A stretch of 64,000 nt of DNA from Streptomyces spirodelae (GCF_017676385.1 NZ_JAFFZN010000014.1:62001-126000), one strand, 5' to 3'. Positions 44,699 to 54,420 are shown, counted from the stretch's first letter. Numbers and translations are program-made. The notes: a model not told the origin generated them from the letters alone.

Positions 44699-47600
44699 GG
44701 CGTCCGCCCTCGCGATCCGCTGCCGCTGTCGGGCGCCGGCCCCCCGCTGTCCGGGCCCGCACCCTGGCCCGTCCCGGCGTCCGCTCCGGTCTCCGTCGCG
44801 GCGTCCGCTTCGGTCTCCGCCGCGGTCTCCGTCCCGGCCCCGGGCCGGGTGTCGGGCGTGTTGAGCAGGTCGTACATGGCCTGCAACAGCTCTTCGAGGT
44901 TCACGGGTTTGGTGATGTACCGGTCAGCGCCGCTGTCCAGCGCCTTCTGGCTGTCGCCGGACATCGCCTTGGCGGTCAGCGCGATGACGGGCAGCCCCGC
45001 GAGGCGCTGCGTGCGCCGGATGGTCGCGATCGCCTCGTAGCCGTTCATCTCAGGCATCATGATGTCCATCAGGACCAGCGACACCTCGGGTGAACGGTCC
45101 AGCATCTCAAGCCCCTCGCGGCCGTTCTCGGCGTACTTCACCGAGATGCCGACGCGGCCCAGCACATGGGTGAGCGCGAAGACGTTGCGGATGTCGTCGT
45201 CCACGATGAGTACCGTCTTGCCCGACAGGACCTGGCTCTGCGGTCCGCCGAGCCACTGCTTGAGCTGCGTCGTCTCCGGCCAGGCGTGCTCGTGCGTCTC
45301 CCCTTCCTGGTCGGGCGGCCCGGCACCTGGACGTTCCTCGGCCTCGACAGCCCCGACGGCTCGGGCCGCCTCGACGGTTCGGGCCCCCTCAGCGGTCCCG
45401 GCGGTCCCGGCGGTCCCGGCATCCTCGACGGGTCCAACGGTCCCGGCAGCCTCGGCCGGCTCCTCGGGCTCGGGCCGGGGCGCGGGTGAAGGCGCCACGG
45501 CGGCGGGCCCGGCGGGTTCCGGGCCCTTCCGCTCGGGCACGTCCGCGCCGGGCCGCGCCGCTGCCGACACCGTTGAGGGGGGTGTGCTGCCCGGGTAGAC
45601 CGACGGGATGGAGAGCGTGAACCGCGAGCCCTCGCCCACCGTGCTCTCGACGTCGATGCGGCCGCCGAGCAGGCCGGCGATCTCGCGGCTGATGGACAGG
45701 CCGAGCCCGGTGCCGCCGTACCTGCGGCTGGTCGTGCCGTCGGACTGCTGGAACGCCTCGAAGATCACCGACAGTTTCTCCGGCGGGATGCCGGGGCCGG
45801 TGTCCTTCACGGAGAAGGCGACGACGGCCTCGGCGTCGCGCAGCGTCGGCTCGCTGAACTCCGTGCCGGCGGCGCGCTCCACCCGCAGCTCCACACCTCC
45901 GGAGGAGGTGAACTTCACGGCGTTGGACAGCAGATTGCGCAGCACCTGCTGGATGCGCTGCTCGTCGGAGTACAGCTCGCGCGGCACGTTCTCGCCCACC
46001 ACGACGTCGAAGGCCAGACCGCGGTCCGCCGTCACGGGCCGGAACGTCGCTTGCACATAGTCGAGCAGCTTCTTCAGCGGCAGCCGCCTGGTCCTTACGT
46101 CCATCCGCCCGGCCTCGACCTTCGAGAGGTCGAGAATGTCGTTGATCAGCTGGAGCAGGTCCGAGCCGGAGCGGTGGATGGTGGTCGCGAAGTCGACCTC
46201 CTGCTCGGAGAGCCGTCCGTCGGGGTTGTCGGCCAGCAGCCGCGCCAGGATCAGCAGCGAGTTGAGCGGGGTGCGCAGCTCGTGCGACATGTTCGCCAGG
46301 AACTCGGACTTGTACTGGGACGACGTCGCCAGCAGCGCGGCCTTCTCCTCCAGTTCGGCGTTGGTGCGCTGCAGCTCGTCGGAGCGCTGGCGCAGTTCGG
46401 AGGTCAGCCGCTGGGATTCCGAGAGCAGCTCCTCGGTGCGGGCGTTGGCCAGGATGGTGTTGATCGAGACACCGATGGTGTGCACGAACTGGTCGATGAA
46501 CGTCAGATAGACATCGTTGAACTTGCTGAACGACGCCACCTCGATCACACCGAGTGCCCTGTCCTCGAAGAGGATCGGGAGGATCAGGATGTGTGCGGCG
46601 GGTGCGGAACCGAGCCCGGATTCCACTTGTACGTAGTCCGGCGGCGCGTTCTCGATGAGGATGCGCTTCTTCTCGGCGACCGCCTGCGCCAGCAGCCCGT
46701 GCACCGGGCAGTCGGCATGCGCGCCGGTGTCCTCGCGTCCACTGGTGCCGTATCCCGCGATGAACTCCAGCTCCTCGCCCGGCTGTCCGCTCTCGTCGGG
46801 GCCGACCAGGAAGAACGCTCCGGCCTGCGCGTTCACCAGCGGCGTCAGCTCGCGCAGGATCAGATCGGCGACCTCCACCAGATCCCGCTGGCCCTGCATC
46901 AGACCGGCGATACGCGTCAGATTGGACTCCAGCCAGTCCTTGGTGCGGGTGGTCTCGCGCAGATTGGCCACCATCACATTGATGTTGTCCTTCAGTTCGG
47001 CGACCTCGCCGCGTGCGTCCACCTGGATCGAGCGGGACATATCGCCCTGGGTGACCGCGTCGGCGACCTCGGCGATCGCGCGGACCTGTGTGGTGAGGTT
47101 CGAGGCGAGCTCGTTGACGCTGGTCGTGAGGCCCTTCCAGGTGCCGAAGACGCCCTCGACCCGCGCCTGTCCGCCGAGTTGCCCCTCGCTGCCGACCTCG
47201 CGTGCGACACGGGTGACCTCAGCGGAGAACGAGGAGAGGGTGTCGACCATGGTGTTGAGGGTGGTCTTCAGCTCCAGGAACTCGCCTCGTGCGTCGACGT
47301 CGATCTTCTTGGAGAGGTCACCGCCCGCGACCGCCGTGGCGACCTGGGCGATGTTGCGGACCTGCGAAGTGAGGTTCGTCGTCATGAAGTTGACGTTGTC
47401 CGTGAGGTCCTTCCACAGCCCCGAGACCCCGTGCACCTCGGCCCGGCGGCCGCCGAGGTTGCCTTCGGTGCCGACCTCGCGTGCGACGCGGGTGACCTCG
47501 TCGGAGAAGGACCGCAGCTGGCGGACCATGGTGTTGACGGTGTCCTTCAGTTCGAGGATCTCGCCGCGTGCGTCGACATCGATCTTCTTGGAGAGGTCAC

Positions 47601-49074
47601 CGTTGGCGACCGCCGTGGTCACCTGGGCGATGCTGCGGACCTGCGAGGTCAGATTCAGCGCCATGGAGTTGACGCTGTCTGTGAGGTCCTTCCACACCCC
47701 CGACACGTCCCGGACCTGCGCCTGTCCGCCGAGGTTGCCCTCGGTGCCGACCTCGCGCGCTACGCGGGTGACCTCGTCGGCGAAGCCCGAGAGCTGGTCC
47801 ACCATCGTGTTGAGGGTGGTCTTCAGCTGGAGGATCTCGCCCTTGGCGTCGACGTCGATCTTCTTGGACAGGTCACCCTCGGCGACGGCGGTGGCGACCT
47901 GGGCGATGTTGCGTACCTGCATCGTCAGGTTGGAGGCCATGAGGTTGACGTTGTCGGTCAGGTCTCGCCATACGCCGGACACCCCCCGGACGTGTGCCTG
48001 TCCGCCGAGGTTGCCCTCGGTGCCGACCTCGCGTGCGACGCGGGTGACCTCGTCGGCGAACGCGGACAGTTGGTCGACCGTCGCGTTGACCGCGCTCATC
48101 AGCTGGAGGATCTCGCCCTTCGCCTCGACGGTGATCTTCTGGCTGAGGTCACCCTGTGCGACGGCCGTGGAGACCTGGGCGATATTGCGTACCTGCGAGG
48201 TCAGATTGGAGGCCATCAGGTTGACGTTGTCGGTCAGGCTGCGCCACACGCCTGACAGCCCCCGCACCTCCGCCTGTCCGCCGAGGTTGCCCTCGGTGCC
48301 GACCTCGCGTGCGACGCGGGTGACCTCGTCCGCGAACGCCGACAGCTGGTCGACCATGGTGTTCACGGTGAGCTTCAGCTGTAGCAGCTCGCCGGAGGTC
48401 TCGGCCGTCACCTTCTGGGTCAGGTCTCCGTTGGCGACCGCTGTCGTCACTCCGGCGATGTCACGGACCTGGCCGGTGAGCCGTTCCGCCATGGTGTTGA
48501 TGGCCTCGGTCACCCGCCGCCAGTCGCCGGAGAGCTCCCCCACGGCCGCGCGCCCGCCGAGGTTGCCCTCGGTGCCGACCTCGCGTGCGACGCGTACGAC
48601 TTCCCCGGTGAACATGGACAGCTGGTCCACCAGGCGGTTGACGCCGCTCTCCAGGCGTCCGAGATCGCCGTGGAGCCACTGCTGGGACCCCGAGCGCTCC
48701 AGGTGGTGGGCCAGGTCTCCGTCCGCGATGGACTCCAGCACGTGGGTCGCCCTGGTCACCGGGGTGGCCAGGGCCTCGATCAGTCGGTTGGCCTCGTCGA
48801 CGCTGGTGGACCACTCGCCCTGGCCCGGGCTGGCGGTGACCCGCTCGTCGAGCCGCCCGCCCTGGGCCACCTCCCGGCGAACCCGCCCGAGCTCCGAGGC
48901 CAGGTGTGCATTGCGGGCGGCGATCTGGTTGAACGTCCCGGCCAGCTCGCCCAGGACGCCTTCGCTCTCGTTTTCGACACGTACCGAGAAGTCCCCGTCG
49001 CTCAGCGCTCTCATCGCTCCGAGCAGCGGACGAAGGTCCCTCTCCCGCACACATATGCCCTGAGGGTCGTCCAT
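44695..49074 (-). CDS. Giant multi-HAMP hybrid histidine kinase
   Basis: This protein of about 1459 aa has its preferred start at the ATG complementary to 49072-49074, five bases after GGAGGG; a longer ATG at 49122 would add 16 residues. An N-terminal HAMP-like part is followed by a tandem array of HAMP units of about 92 residues (each with VAREVGTEGNLGG, about residues 150-690). A GAF domain (about 715-865), HisKA (YKSEFLANMSHELRTPLNSL, His near 930), HATPase (DTGPGIPPEKLSVIFEAFQQ, GGTGLGLSISRE) and a receiver domain (VLIVDDDIRNVFALTH, LVLMDIMMPEMNGYE) come next. The array resembles fungal Nik1-type osmosensing kinases. There is no membrane segment, so it is cytosolic. It pairs with the 44066-44698 regulator. 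Confidence 0.9.
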   Translation of the reverse strand: MDDPQGICVRERDLRPLLGAMRALSDGDFSVRVENESEGVLGELAGTFNQIAARNAHLASELGRVRREVAQGGRLDERVTASPGQGEWSTSVDEANRLIEALATPVTRATHVLESIADGDLAHHLERSGSQQWLHGDLGRLESGVNRLVDQLSMFTGEVVRVAREVGTEGNLGGRAAVGELSGDWRRVTEAINTMAERLTGQVRDIAGVTTAVANGDLTQKVTAETSGELLQLKLTVNTMVDQLSAFADEVTRVAREVGTEGNLGGQAEVRGLSGVWRSLTDNVNLMASNLTSQVRNIAQVSTAVAQGDLSQKITVEAKGEILQLMSAVNATVDQLSAFADEVTRVAREVGTEGNLGGQAHVRGVSGVWRDLTDNVNLMASNLTMQVRNIAQVATAVAEGDLSKKIDVDAKGEILQLKTTLNTMVDQLSGFADEVTRVAREVGTEGNLGGQAQVRDVSGVWKDLTDSVNSMALNLTSQVRSIAQVTTAVANGDLSKKIDVDARGEILELKDTVNTMVRQLRSFSDEVTRVAREVGTEGNLGGRRAEVHGVSGLWKDLTDNVNFMTTNLTSQVRNIAQVATAVAGGDLSKKIDVDARGEFLELKTTLNTMVDTLSSFSAEVTRVAREVGSEGQLGGQARVEGVFGTWKGLTTSVNELASNLTTQVRAIAEVADAVTQGDMSRSIQVDARGEVAELKDNINVMVANLRETTRTKDWLESNLTRIAGLMQGQRDLVEVADLILRELTPLVNAQAGAFFLVGPDESGQPGEELEFIAGYGTSGREDTGAHADCPVHGLLAQAVAEKKRILIENAPPDYVQVESGLGSAPAAHILILPILFEDRALGVIEVASFSKFNDVYLTFIDQFVHTIGVSINTILANARTEELLSESQRLTSELRQRSDELQRTNAELEEKAALLATSSQYKSEFLANMSHELRTPLNSLLILARLLADNPDGRLSEQEVDFATTIHRSGSDLLQLINDILDLSKVEAGRMDVRTRRLPLKKLLDYVQATFRPVTADRGLAFDVVVGENVPRELYSDEQRIQQVLRNLLSNAVKFTSSGGVELRVERAAGTEFSEPTLRDAEAVVAFSVKDTGPGIPPEKLSVIFEAFQQSDGTTSRRYGGTGLGLSISREIAGLLGGRIDVESTVGEGSRFTLSIPSVYPGSTPPSTVSAAARPGADVPERKGPEPAGPAAVAPSPAPRPEPEEPAEAAGTVGPVEDAGTAGTAGTAEGARTVEAARAVGAVEAEERPGAGPPDQEGETHEHAWPETTQLKQWLGGPQSQVLSGKTVLIVDDDIRNVFALTHVLGRVGISVKYAENGREGLEMLDRSPEVSLVLMDIMMPEMNGYEAIATIRRTQRLAGLPVIALTAKAMSGDSQKALDSGADRYITKPVNLEELLQAMYDLLNTPDTRPGAGTETAAETEADAATETGADAGTGQGAGPDSGGPAPDSGSGSRGRTP
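46990..48620 (-). repeat. Tandem HAMP-encoding repeats of about 276 bp
   Basis: Six or more units repeat within the kinase gene. In each, the motif encoding VTRVAREVGTEGNLGG recurs about every 276 bp (for example near 48300, 48020, 47745, 47470 and 47195). Repeats are very alike at DNA level, so recombination between them could change the number of HAMP domains without breaking the frame. Confidence 0.8.
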
Positions 49075-49149
49075 GGAGCCCTCCATGGCAGCACGTTCCC
49101 AGCCTCCGGTATATACACTCATATCCTAATATAAGGAGTTCGACGCTGG

Positions 49150-51171
49150 GTGTCCGCAAGGGCATCAGCGCTGGTCAGCCGAGTAGGAGAGCCTGTGCGA
49201 CTGCCGTCCGTCGGTCCGAGCGGCTCCGTGTCGCGGAGGGCCCTGCCCGCGAGTCAGCTCGCGCCCTCCGCAGCCCGTGCGCTCGTGCGCGCCCAGATCG
49301 GCAAGCACAGCCGCGCCGGCGCGACCCCTCAGCCGCAGCTCGCACGGCTGACCGAGGAGGCTGAACTGCTGGTCAGCGAACTGGTCACCAATGCGCTCGT
49401 GCACGCCGGGACGCGGATCGAGGTGGCCTGCGACGTGGAGACCTGCGAGCCGGAGACCCGACCCGGCGCCCCGCGCGGCGCCACCTCGCCGGACGCCGCC
49501 CCGGCCGGAAGCGGGAGCGCCGAAAGCGGGAGCGCCGAAAGCGGGGGAGCCGAAAGCGGGGGCACCGGACGCGCGGCCGTCACGGGCGCCGCTGCCACGG
49601 GCGCCGCTGCCACGGGCGCGGCCGCCGTCGGGCGCCCGGTGGGGATCGAGGCCGTCCGGGTCGAGGTGACCGACGCGCAGCCTGCGGGGCGCATCAGCAG
49701 CGACCCGGTCGGCCGACGGGGCGCCGGGCGGGGCCTGGGCCTCCAGCTGGTCGGCGCGCTGGCCGAGTCCTGGGGCGTGACCTACCGGCGCACCGAGAAG
49801 GCCGTCTGGTTCCGCGTCGCCGTCTCCGCGCTGCAGCCCAGGCCCTCCGGGTCGCTCAACGAGGCCATGCACCGGGAGCTGGTCGCCGCCGAGATCTTCT
49901 CCGCCTCCCGGCAGGCGGACGAGCGCCGTACGGCCGGATGGACCGACCCGGGAGGGGCCTTCCTGGCCGAGGCCGGCGAGCTCCTCGCCGGACAGCTGGA
50001 CGAGGACATGGTCGCGGCCCTGGTGGGACAGCTGCTGGTGCCACGGCTGGCCGACTGGTGCGCCGTCTGGCTGACGGAGGACACCGGAGGGATGCGGCTC
50101 TCCCGCGTCTGGCACTCCGAGGAGCGGAAGGTCCGGGCGCTGCGGCTCGCCCTGGAGCCGGACCCTCCCCCGGCCGACCTGCGGACCGTCGGCATCCCCT
50201 GGCCCTGGCCCGGCGAGGCATCGGGGCCCGGGCGAACCGGCTCGGCGCTGGCCTTCTCCCTGGTCGCGGGCGGTACCTGTCTGGGCTCGCTGGTGATCGG
50301 CAGATCCGGTGCGACGGAGATGACCAGCTCCGTCGCCCGGACCGTCGAGGACGTCGCGCGCCGGGTGGCACAGGCCGTCTTCACCGCCCGCCAGTACACC
50401 CGGCAGACCAGCATCAGCAACGCGCTGCAGCGCAAACAGCTCCCGCGGTCGCTCGCCGACATCCCGGGGGTGGAGGCGGCGATCGTCTACGAGCCGCACG
50501 CGGTGGGCCAGACCGTCGGTGGCGACTTCTACGATCTGTTTCCGCTGGGCGGCAACCGCTGGTCCTTCATGCTCGGCGACGTCCAGGGCAAGGACCCCGA
50601 GGCGATGTCCGTCACCGGGCTCACCCGGCACCTGGTGCGGCTGCTCGCCCGCGAGGGACACGGCGTCGCCTCCGTGCTCCGCAAGCTGAACGCCACCATG
50701 GCGGAGGAGAGCGCGGAGGCGGTGGCCGTGGCTGGAGAGGGCGCCAGACCGCGCTTCCTGAGCGTGGTGTACGGGGAGCTGGAGGCCGACGGGCGGGCGG
50801 AAGGGGCCCACTGCACCGTCGCCAGCGCCGGACACCCTCCTCCGCTGAAGCTCTCCCCGGATGGCGGCGTGGTCCCCGTGGTGGAGCCACAACTGCTGCT
50901 CGGCATCGACGAGTCCGCCGACTTCGTGGCCTACCCCTTCGACCTCGCCCCGGGCCAGTCGCTGCTGTGCGTGACCGACGGGGTGACGGAACGCCGCAAC
51001 CGAGCCCGGCAGTTGGACGACGACGACGGACTGGCCCGGATCTTCGCAGACTGCGCCGGCATGGGCGCCGCAGCGGTCGCGGAACGAGTGCGTCAGGCCA
51101 CCCACGACTTCGGCCCGGAACCGCTCGACGACGACCTGGCCATCCTCGTACTGCACGCGACAGCCGACTGA
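49150..51171 (+). CDS. ATPase/GAF/SpoIIE phosphatase signalling protein
   Basis: This 673-aa protein starts at GTG 49150 after AAGGAG (49133-49138); the frame then reads cleanly. Its order is an anti-sigma-like HATPase (about 45-215; EAELLVSELVTNALVHAGTR and GAGRGLGLQLVGALAESWGV) that is interrupted at about 110-160 by a Gly/Ala/Ser-rich low-complexity insert, a GAF domain (about 250-415), and a SpoIIE PP2C domain (about 430-670; QTVGGDFYDLFPL, FMLGDVQGKDPEAM, LLCVTDGVTE). It is divergent from the HAMP kinase across a 75-bp AT-rich promoter region, suggesting one signalling unit. The insert could modify nucleotide binding. Confidence 0.88.
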   Translation: MSARASALVSRVGEPVRLPSVGPSGSVSRRALPASQLAPSAARALVRAQIGKHSRAGATPQPQLARLTEEAELLVSELVTNALVHAGTRIEVACDVETCEPETRPGAPRGATSPDAAPAGSGSAESGSAESGGAESGGTGRAAVTGAAATGAAATGAAAVGRPVGIEAVRVEVTDAQPAGRISSDPVGRRGAGRGLGLQLVGALAESWGVTYRRTEKAVWFRVAVSALQPRPSGSLNEAMHRELVAAEIFSASRQADERRTAGWTDPGGAFLAEAGELLAGQLDEDMVAALVGQLLVPRLADWCAVWLTEDTGGMRLSRVWHSEERKVRALRLALEPDPPPADLRTVGIPWPWPGEASGPGRTGSALAFSLVAGGTCLGSLVIGRSGATEMTSSVARTVEDVARRVAQAVFTARQYTRQTSISNALQRKQLPRSLADIPGVEAAIVYEPHAVGQTVGGDFYDLFPLGGNRWSFMLGDVQGKDPEAMSVTGLTRHLVRLLAREGHGVASVLRKLNATMAEESAEAVAVAGEGARPRFLSVVYGELEADGRAEGAHCTVASAGHPPPLKLSPDGGVVPVVEPQLLLGIDESADFVAYPFDLAPGQSLLCVTDGVTERRNRARQLDDDDGLARIFADCAGMGAAAVAERVRQATHDFGPEPLDDDLAILVLHATAD

Positions 51172-51264
51172 GCCCGCCCGCCCCGCCGCCGGCCCGACCC
51201 TGCCCGGTGCTCCGCGAAGTGGCAGCGCGAACCCTCCGGCAAGTGCCGGCGGGCACTGCACCGG

Positions 51265-51477
51265 TCAGTGGTCGAAGACCTCACCGAAGTTGAGTCCGGT
51301 GTTCCGGGTGAAACCGAAGTCGGACCCGTTGAACGAGGCGACCTTGCTGGTCGTCAGGCCGGACGAGGTGCCGCGCAGCACCCAGACCGCTCCGGCGTCC
51401 GCGACGGTGCCGATGTCCTCGCTGTCGGCGGCGAGGGCGGTCAGGGTCGCGGCGGTGACGAGTGTGCGGTTGCGCAT
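51265..51477 (-). CDS. Small FG-GAP repeat protein fragment with signal peptide start
   Basis: This 70-aa frame opens with a short signal-like N-terminus (MRNRTLVTAATLTALA) and continues into one FG-GAP (integrin beta-propeller) unit: DAGAVWVLRGTSSGLTTSKV, ASFNGSDFGF and FGEVFDH. A GAGGA ribosome binding site precedes the ATG. Normal FG-GAP proteins contain many such units after a full signal peptide. Here the signal sequence joins a single unit, so this looks like a deletion remnant. It may be translated but probably does not fold as a propeller. Confidence 0.55.
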   Translation of the reverse strand: MRNRTLVTAATLTALAADSEDIGTVADAGAVWVLRGTSSGLTTSKVASFNGSDFGFTRNTGLNFGEVFDH

Positions 51478-51734
51478 ATGTGTCCTCTTCTCCTCTTCGC
51501 TCTTTGTTCCTTCGCTCTCTGTCCGCTGCCTTCTGCGGCTGGTTCGGGGACTCAGACGGACTGTCCGGCCGAATGGTTGTGCCTGCTGGGGGAGTTGAGT
51601 TCGGGAGCGACACTTTCCGCGCGGCCGCAGGGAAGCCCGGCGTCACCGGAACTCTCGCCATGGACGCGGCGGGCCACCCGGGCGCACACAGCTCGTCGAC
51701 CGTCTCACCGTGAGTCCGGAGACGGTCAAGAGGA

Positions 51735-52424
51735 CTATGTCGCCGTCGCCCAGGAGTAGCGGTGTTCGGGCCGGCCGGTGTCGCCGTACTTGAGGGTGAG
51801 ACTGATGCGGCCCTCGCCTTCGAGGTATTTGAGGTACCGCTGCGCGGTGGAGCGGCTGATACCGGTGCGGGCCGCTATCTCGTGTGCGGACAGCGGGTGC
51901 GGGGCGTCGCCCAGGGCGCGGCGGATGAGGTCGACCGTCGGCGCGGAGTGGCCCTTGGGCAGCTCGGTGTGGGAGGGGCCGGTCCTGAAGGCGCTGAAGA
52001 TGCGATCGACCTGTTCCTGGCCTGCTTCGCCGCGCCCGCCCACGCCCTCCAGGGTGCGGCGCAGTTCGGCGTAGCGCTCCAGCTTCGACTGCAGGCCCGC
52101 GAAGTTGAACGGCTTGACCAGGTACTGGAGCGCGCCGCAGCGCATGGCCGCCTGGACGGTGGCGACATCCCGGGCGGCCGTCACCATGATCACGTCCATG
52201 AAGTGGCCGAGCTGCCGCATCCGCCGCACCAGGGTCACACCGGTCTCGTCGGGTAGATAGTGGTCGAGGAGGACGAGGTCGATGTGGGTGCGCTCCAGCA
52301 TCGCCAGGGCCTGCGCCGCAGTGTGGGCGCGGGCCGCGACCCGGAAACCGGGCACCCGCGCCACATAGGCGGCGTTGATCTCGGCGACGTGGAAGTCGTC
52401 GTCGACGACGAGGACATCGATCAT
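51735..52424 (-). CDS. CitB/DcuR-type response regulator
   Basis: A 229-aa protein starting at the ATG complementary to 52422-52424, just inside the kinase stop (ATGA). The receiver domain has IDVLVVDDDFHVAEIN, phospho-acceptor Asp in LVLLDHYLPDETG and Lys in YLVKPFNFAGL. The C-terminal helix-turn-helix (HEIAARTGISRSTAQRYLKY) binds DNA. This subgroup controls carboxylate uptake in many bacteria. It is translationally coupled to the kinase and is divergent from the NitT/TauT importer, which it may regulate. Confidence 0.9.
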   Translation of the reverse strand: MIDVLVVDDDFHVAEINAAYVARVPGFRVAARAHTAAQALAMLERTHIDLVLLDHYLPDETGVTLVRRMRQLGHFMDVIMVTAARDVATVQAAMRCGALQYLVKPFNFAGLQSKLERYAELRRTLEGVGGRGEAGQEQVDRIFSAFRTGPSHTELPKGHSAPTVDLIRRALGDAPHPLSAHEIAARTGISRSTAQRYLKYLEGEGRISLTLKYGDTGRPEHRYSWATAT

Positions 52425-54118
52425 CGGGACTCTCCTTCGGCGGTCAGCAGGCGGTCGGGGGCGCGCTCCACGCTCAGCGCCTCGGGCAGTACGACCGTGA
52501 AGACGGCTCCGCCGCCCGCACGCGCGGAGACGCGGGCCATGCCGCCGTACCGCTCGGCGAGCCGCCGGATCATGGCCAGGCCCAGACCACGGCCGCGCGG
52601 CACGGCGACGGGCCGGGCGCTGCCGGGCGTGGCCGCCGGGGCGGCAGCCGGCGTGGACGAGCCGCCGGGCGGTTCCTTGGTGGACCACCCCTCCTCGAAG
52701 ACACGCTCGCGCAGCTCGGGCGGGACTCCCGGGCCGGTGTCGGAGACCTGGAGCACGACGGTGGTGTGCTCGGTCCGCAGCTCGATCTCGATGAAGGCGT
52801 CGGCGCGGCGATGGGCCGTGACGGCTTCCAGCGCGTTGTCGATGAGGTTGCCCAGTACGGTGACCAGATCGCGCGGGTCGACCACCCGGTCGGGCAGCAG
52901 CGTGTCGGTGGACAGGCGCAGGGCGACGCCGCGTTCGGCGGCGATGGTGGTCTTGCCGACGATCAGCGCCGCGAGCAGCGGATCGTGCACCCGCTCGGCG
53001 ATCTGGTCGACGGATGCGCTGTGCGCGTCGGTGACCTCGGCGACGAACTCCATTGCCCTCTCGTGCCGGCCCAGTTCGAGCAGCCCGAGCACCGTGTGCA
53101 GGCGGTTGGCGTGCTCGTGATCCTTGGCGCGCAGTACGTCCAGCAGCCCATGAGTGCTGTCCAGCTCGCGGCCGAGCAGCTCCAGCTCGGTCCGGTCGCG
53201 CAGGGTCGCCACCGCTCCGCCGTCCCTGGTCGGCATCCGGTTGACGACCAGCACCCGGCCGCTGCTGATGGTCAGCAGATCGGCCCCGGCCACCCGACCC
53301 GTCAGCACGTCGGCCGTACGCCCCGGGGGCAGCAGCTCGTCCAGCGGCCTCCCCGCGTCCTGCGGGCCCAGACCCAGCAGCCGCTGCGCCTCGTCGTTGA
53401 CCATCCGCACCCTGCCGTGCCGGTCCACGGCGACCACGCCCTCCCGGATGCCGTGCAGCATCGCCTCGCGCTCGTCCAGCAGCGCCGAGATGTCGGCGAA
53501 CGCGACCCCGTGCGTACGGCGGCGCAGTCTGCGGGCGACCACCAGCGCCGCCAGCACGCCCGCGCCGAGCGCGATCCCCGCGTAACTCAACAGCCGCGGC
53601 ACCTCCGCGAACAGCTTCTCCCGCACGCTGCCGTAGGAGATGCCGACCGAGACCGCGCCGACGATCTTCCCCGAGCTGTCGCGCAGTGGCGCCTTGGCGC
53701 GTGCGGAACGGCCGAGGGTGCCGGTGTCGATCTGCCGGACCTCCTCACCGGCGAGGGCGCGGCTGGGGTCGGTGGAGACGTGCCGGCCGATACGCGCCGG
53801 GTTGGTGTGCGACCAGCGCACCCCGCGGGTGTCCATCACCACGATGTACAGCGCGCCCGTGGCCTTGCGTATCCGCTCGGCGTCGCGCTGCACAGGACCG
53901 GTCGGGCTCGGCGCCGTGGTGAGCAGCTCACGTGTGATCTGCGGGTCGGCGGTGGTGGTCCGCGCGATGGCCAGCGCCCTGCTGGTGGCCTGGTCGTCGA
54001 TCTCCGAGCTGAACGGGGCCAGGAAGAGCCCCGTGGCCAGTGCCGTCACCCCGGTGGTGAGGGCCAGCTGGATGACCAGGACCTGGGCGGAGACACGCGT
54101 GGGCCAGCGGATACGCAT
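52421..54118 (-). CDS. CitA/DcuS-type sensor histidine kinase
   Basis: This 565-aa protein has its start at the ATG complementary to 54116-54118, five bases after GGGAG; the frame extends 13 codons further. A transmembrane helix (about 10-35; QVLVIQLALTTGVTALATGL), an extracytoplasmic Cache/PDC sensor (about 36-170), a second helix (about 175-200), a PAS domain (about 220-330), a SpoOB-like phospho-acceptor helix (AKDHEHANRLHTVLGLLELG, His near 345) and a HATPase domain (TGPGVPPELRERVFEEGWST, GRGLGLAMIRRLAERYGG) follow. A Pro/Ala/Thr-rich insert interrupts the ATPase at about 480-505. It senses a periplasmic ligand, probably a carboxylate. Confidence 0.9.
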   Translation of the reverse strand: MRIRWPTRVSAQVLVIQLALTTGVTALATGLFLAPFSSEIDDQATSRALAIARTTTADPQITRELLTTAPSPTGPVQRDAERIRKATGALYIVVMDTRGVRWSHTNPARIGRHVSTDPSRALAGEEVRQIDTGTLGRSARAKAPLRDSSGKIVGAVSVGISYGSVREKLFAEVPRLLSYAGIALGAGVLAALVVARRLRRRTHGVAFADISALLDEREAMLHGIREGVVAVDRHGRVRMVNDEAQRLLGLGPQDAGRPLDELLPPGRTADVLTGRVAGADLLTISSGRVLVVNRMPTRDGGAVATLRDRTELELLGRELDSTHGLLDVLRAKDHEHANRLHTVLGLLELGRHERAMEFVAEVTDAHSASVDQIAERVHDPLLAALIVGKTTIAAERGVALRLSTDTLLPDRVVDPRDLVTVLGNLIDNALEAVTAHRRADAFIEIELRTEHTTVVLQVSDTGPGVPPELRERVFEEGWSTKEPPGGSSTPAAAPAATPGSARPVAVPRGRGLGLAMIRRLAERYGGMARVSARAGGGAVFTVVLPEALSVERAPDRLLTAEGESR

Positions 54119-54229
54119 CGCACTCCCTGCCTTCCGACCCTCCGCCTTCACCCTCACGGGTTGCGGGCGCGTACGCCCCGCACGAAGCGGCTGCCCCCGG
54201 CGGAGCGGACGCTGTTGCGAAGCGAAACT

Positions 54230-54264
54230 TTCACGCCACGCGCGGCCTGAACGTGGTGTGTGAA
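54230..54264. promoter_or_regulatory. Imperfect inverted repeat in the divergent CitA/ABC promoter region
   Basis: The left arm TTCACGCCACG (54230-54240) and the right arm CGTGGTGTGTGAA (54252-54264) match as an inverted repeat with a 2-nt gap. It is the most prominent structure in the 302-bp region 54119-54420, which holds no gene and must carry both divergent promoters. It could be the binding site of the DcuR-like regulator. Confidence 0.35.
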
Positions 54265-54420
54265 CGCAACGTAAGAGGCGGAAGGCCCGGTGGCCAGTCT
54301 TGTGCGCGGTTTTGTTGTCCAGCCATGAGCAGAACGAGCAAAAGAACGCTTAGGCGCAGAAGCGCGAGGAGTGCTCACAAGACTGCCGAGGGTGCCCATG
54401 GCGCTCCTAACCTCCCGGCC

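Noticed and set aside
46051..49063. Very long plus-strand open frames opposite the HAMP kinase gene (over 700 codons each)
   Set aside because: They follow from the GC bias and repeats of the kinase on the other strand; no ribosome binding site, domain or normal amino-acid composition.
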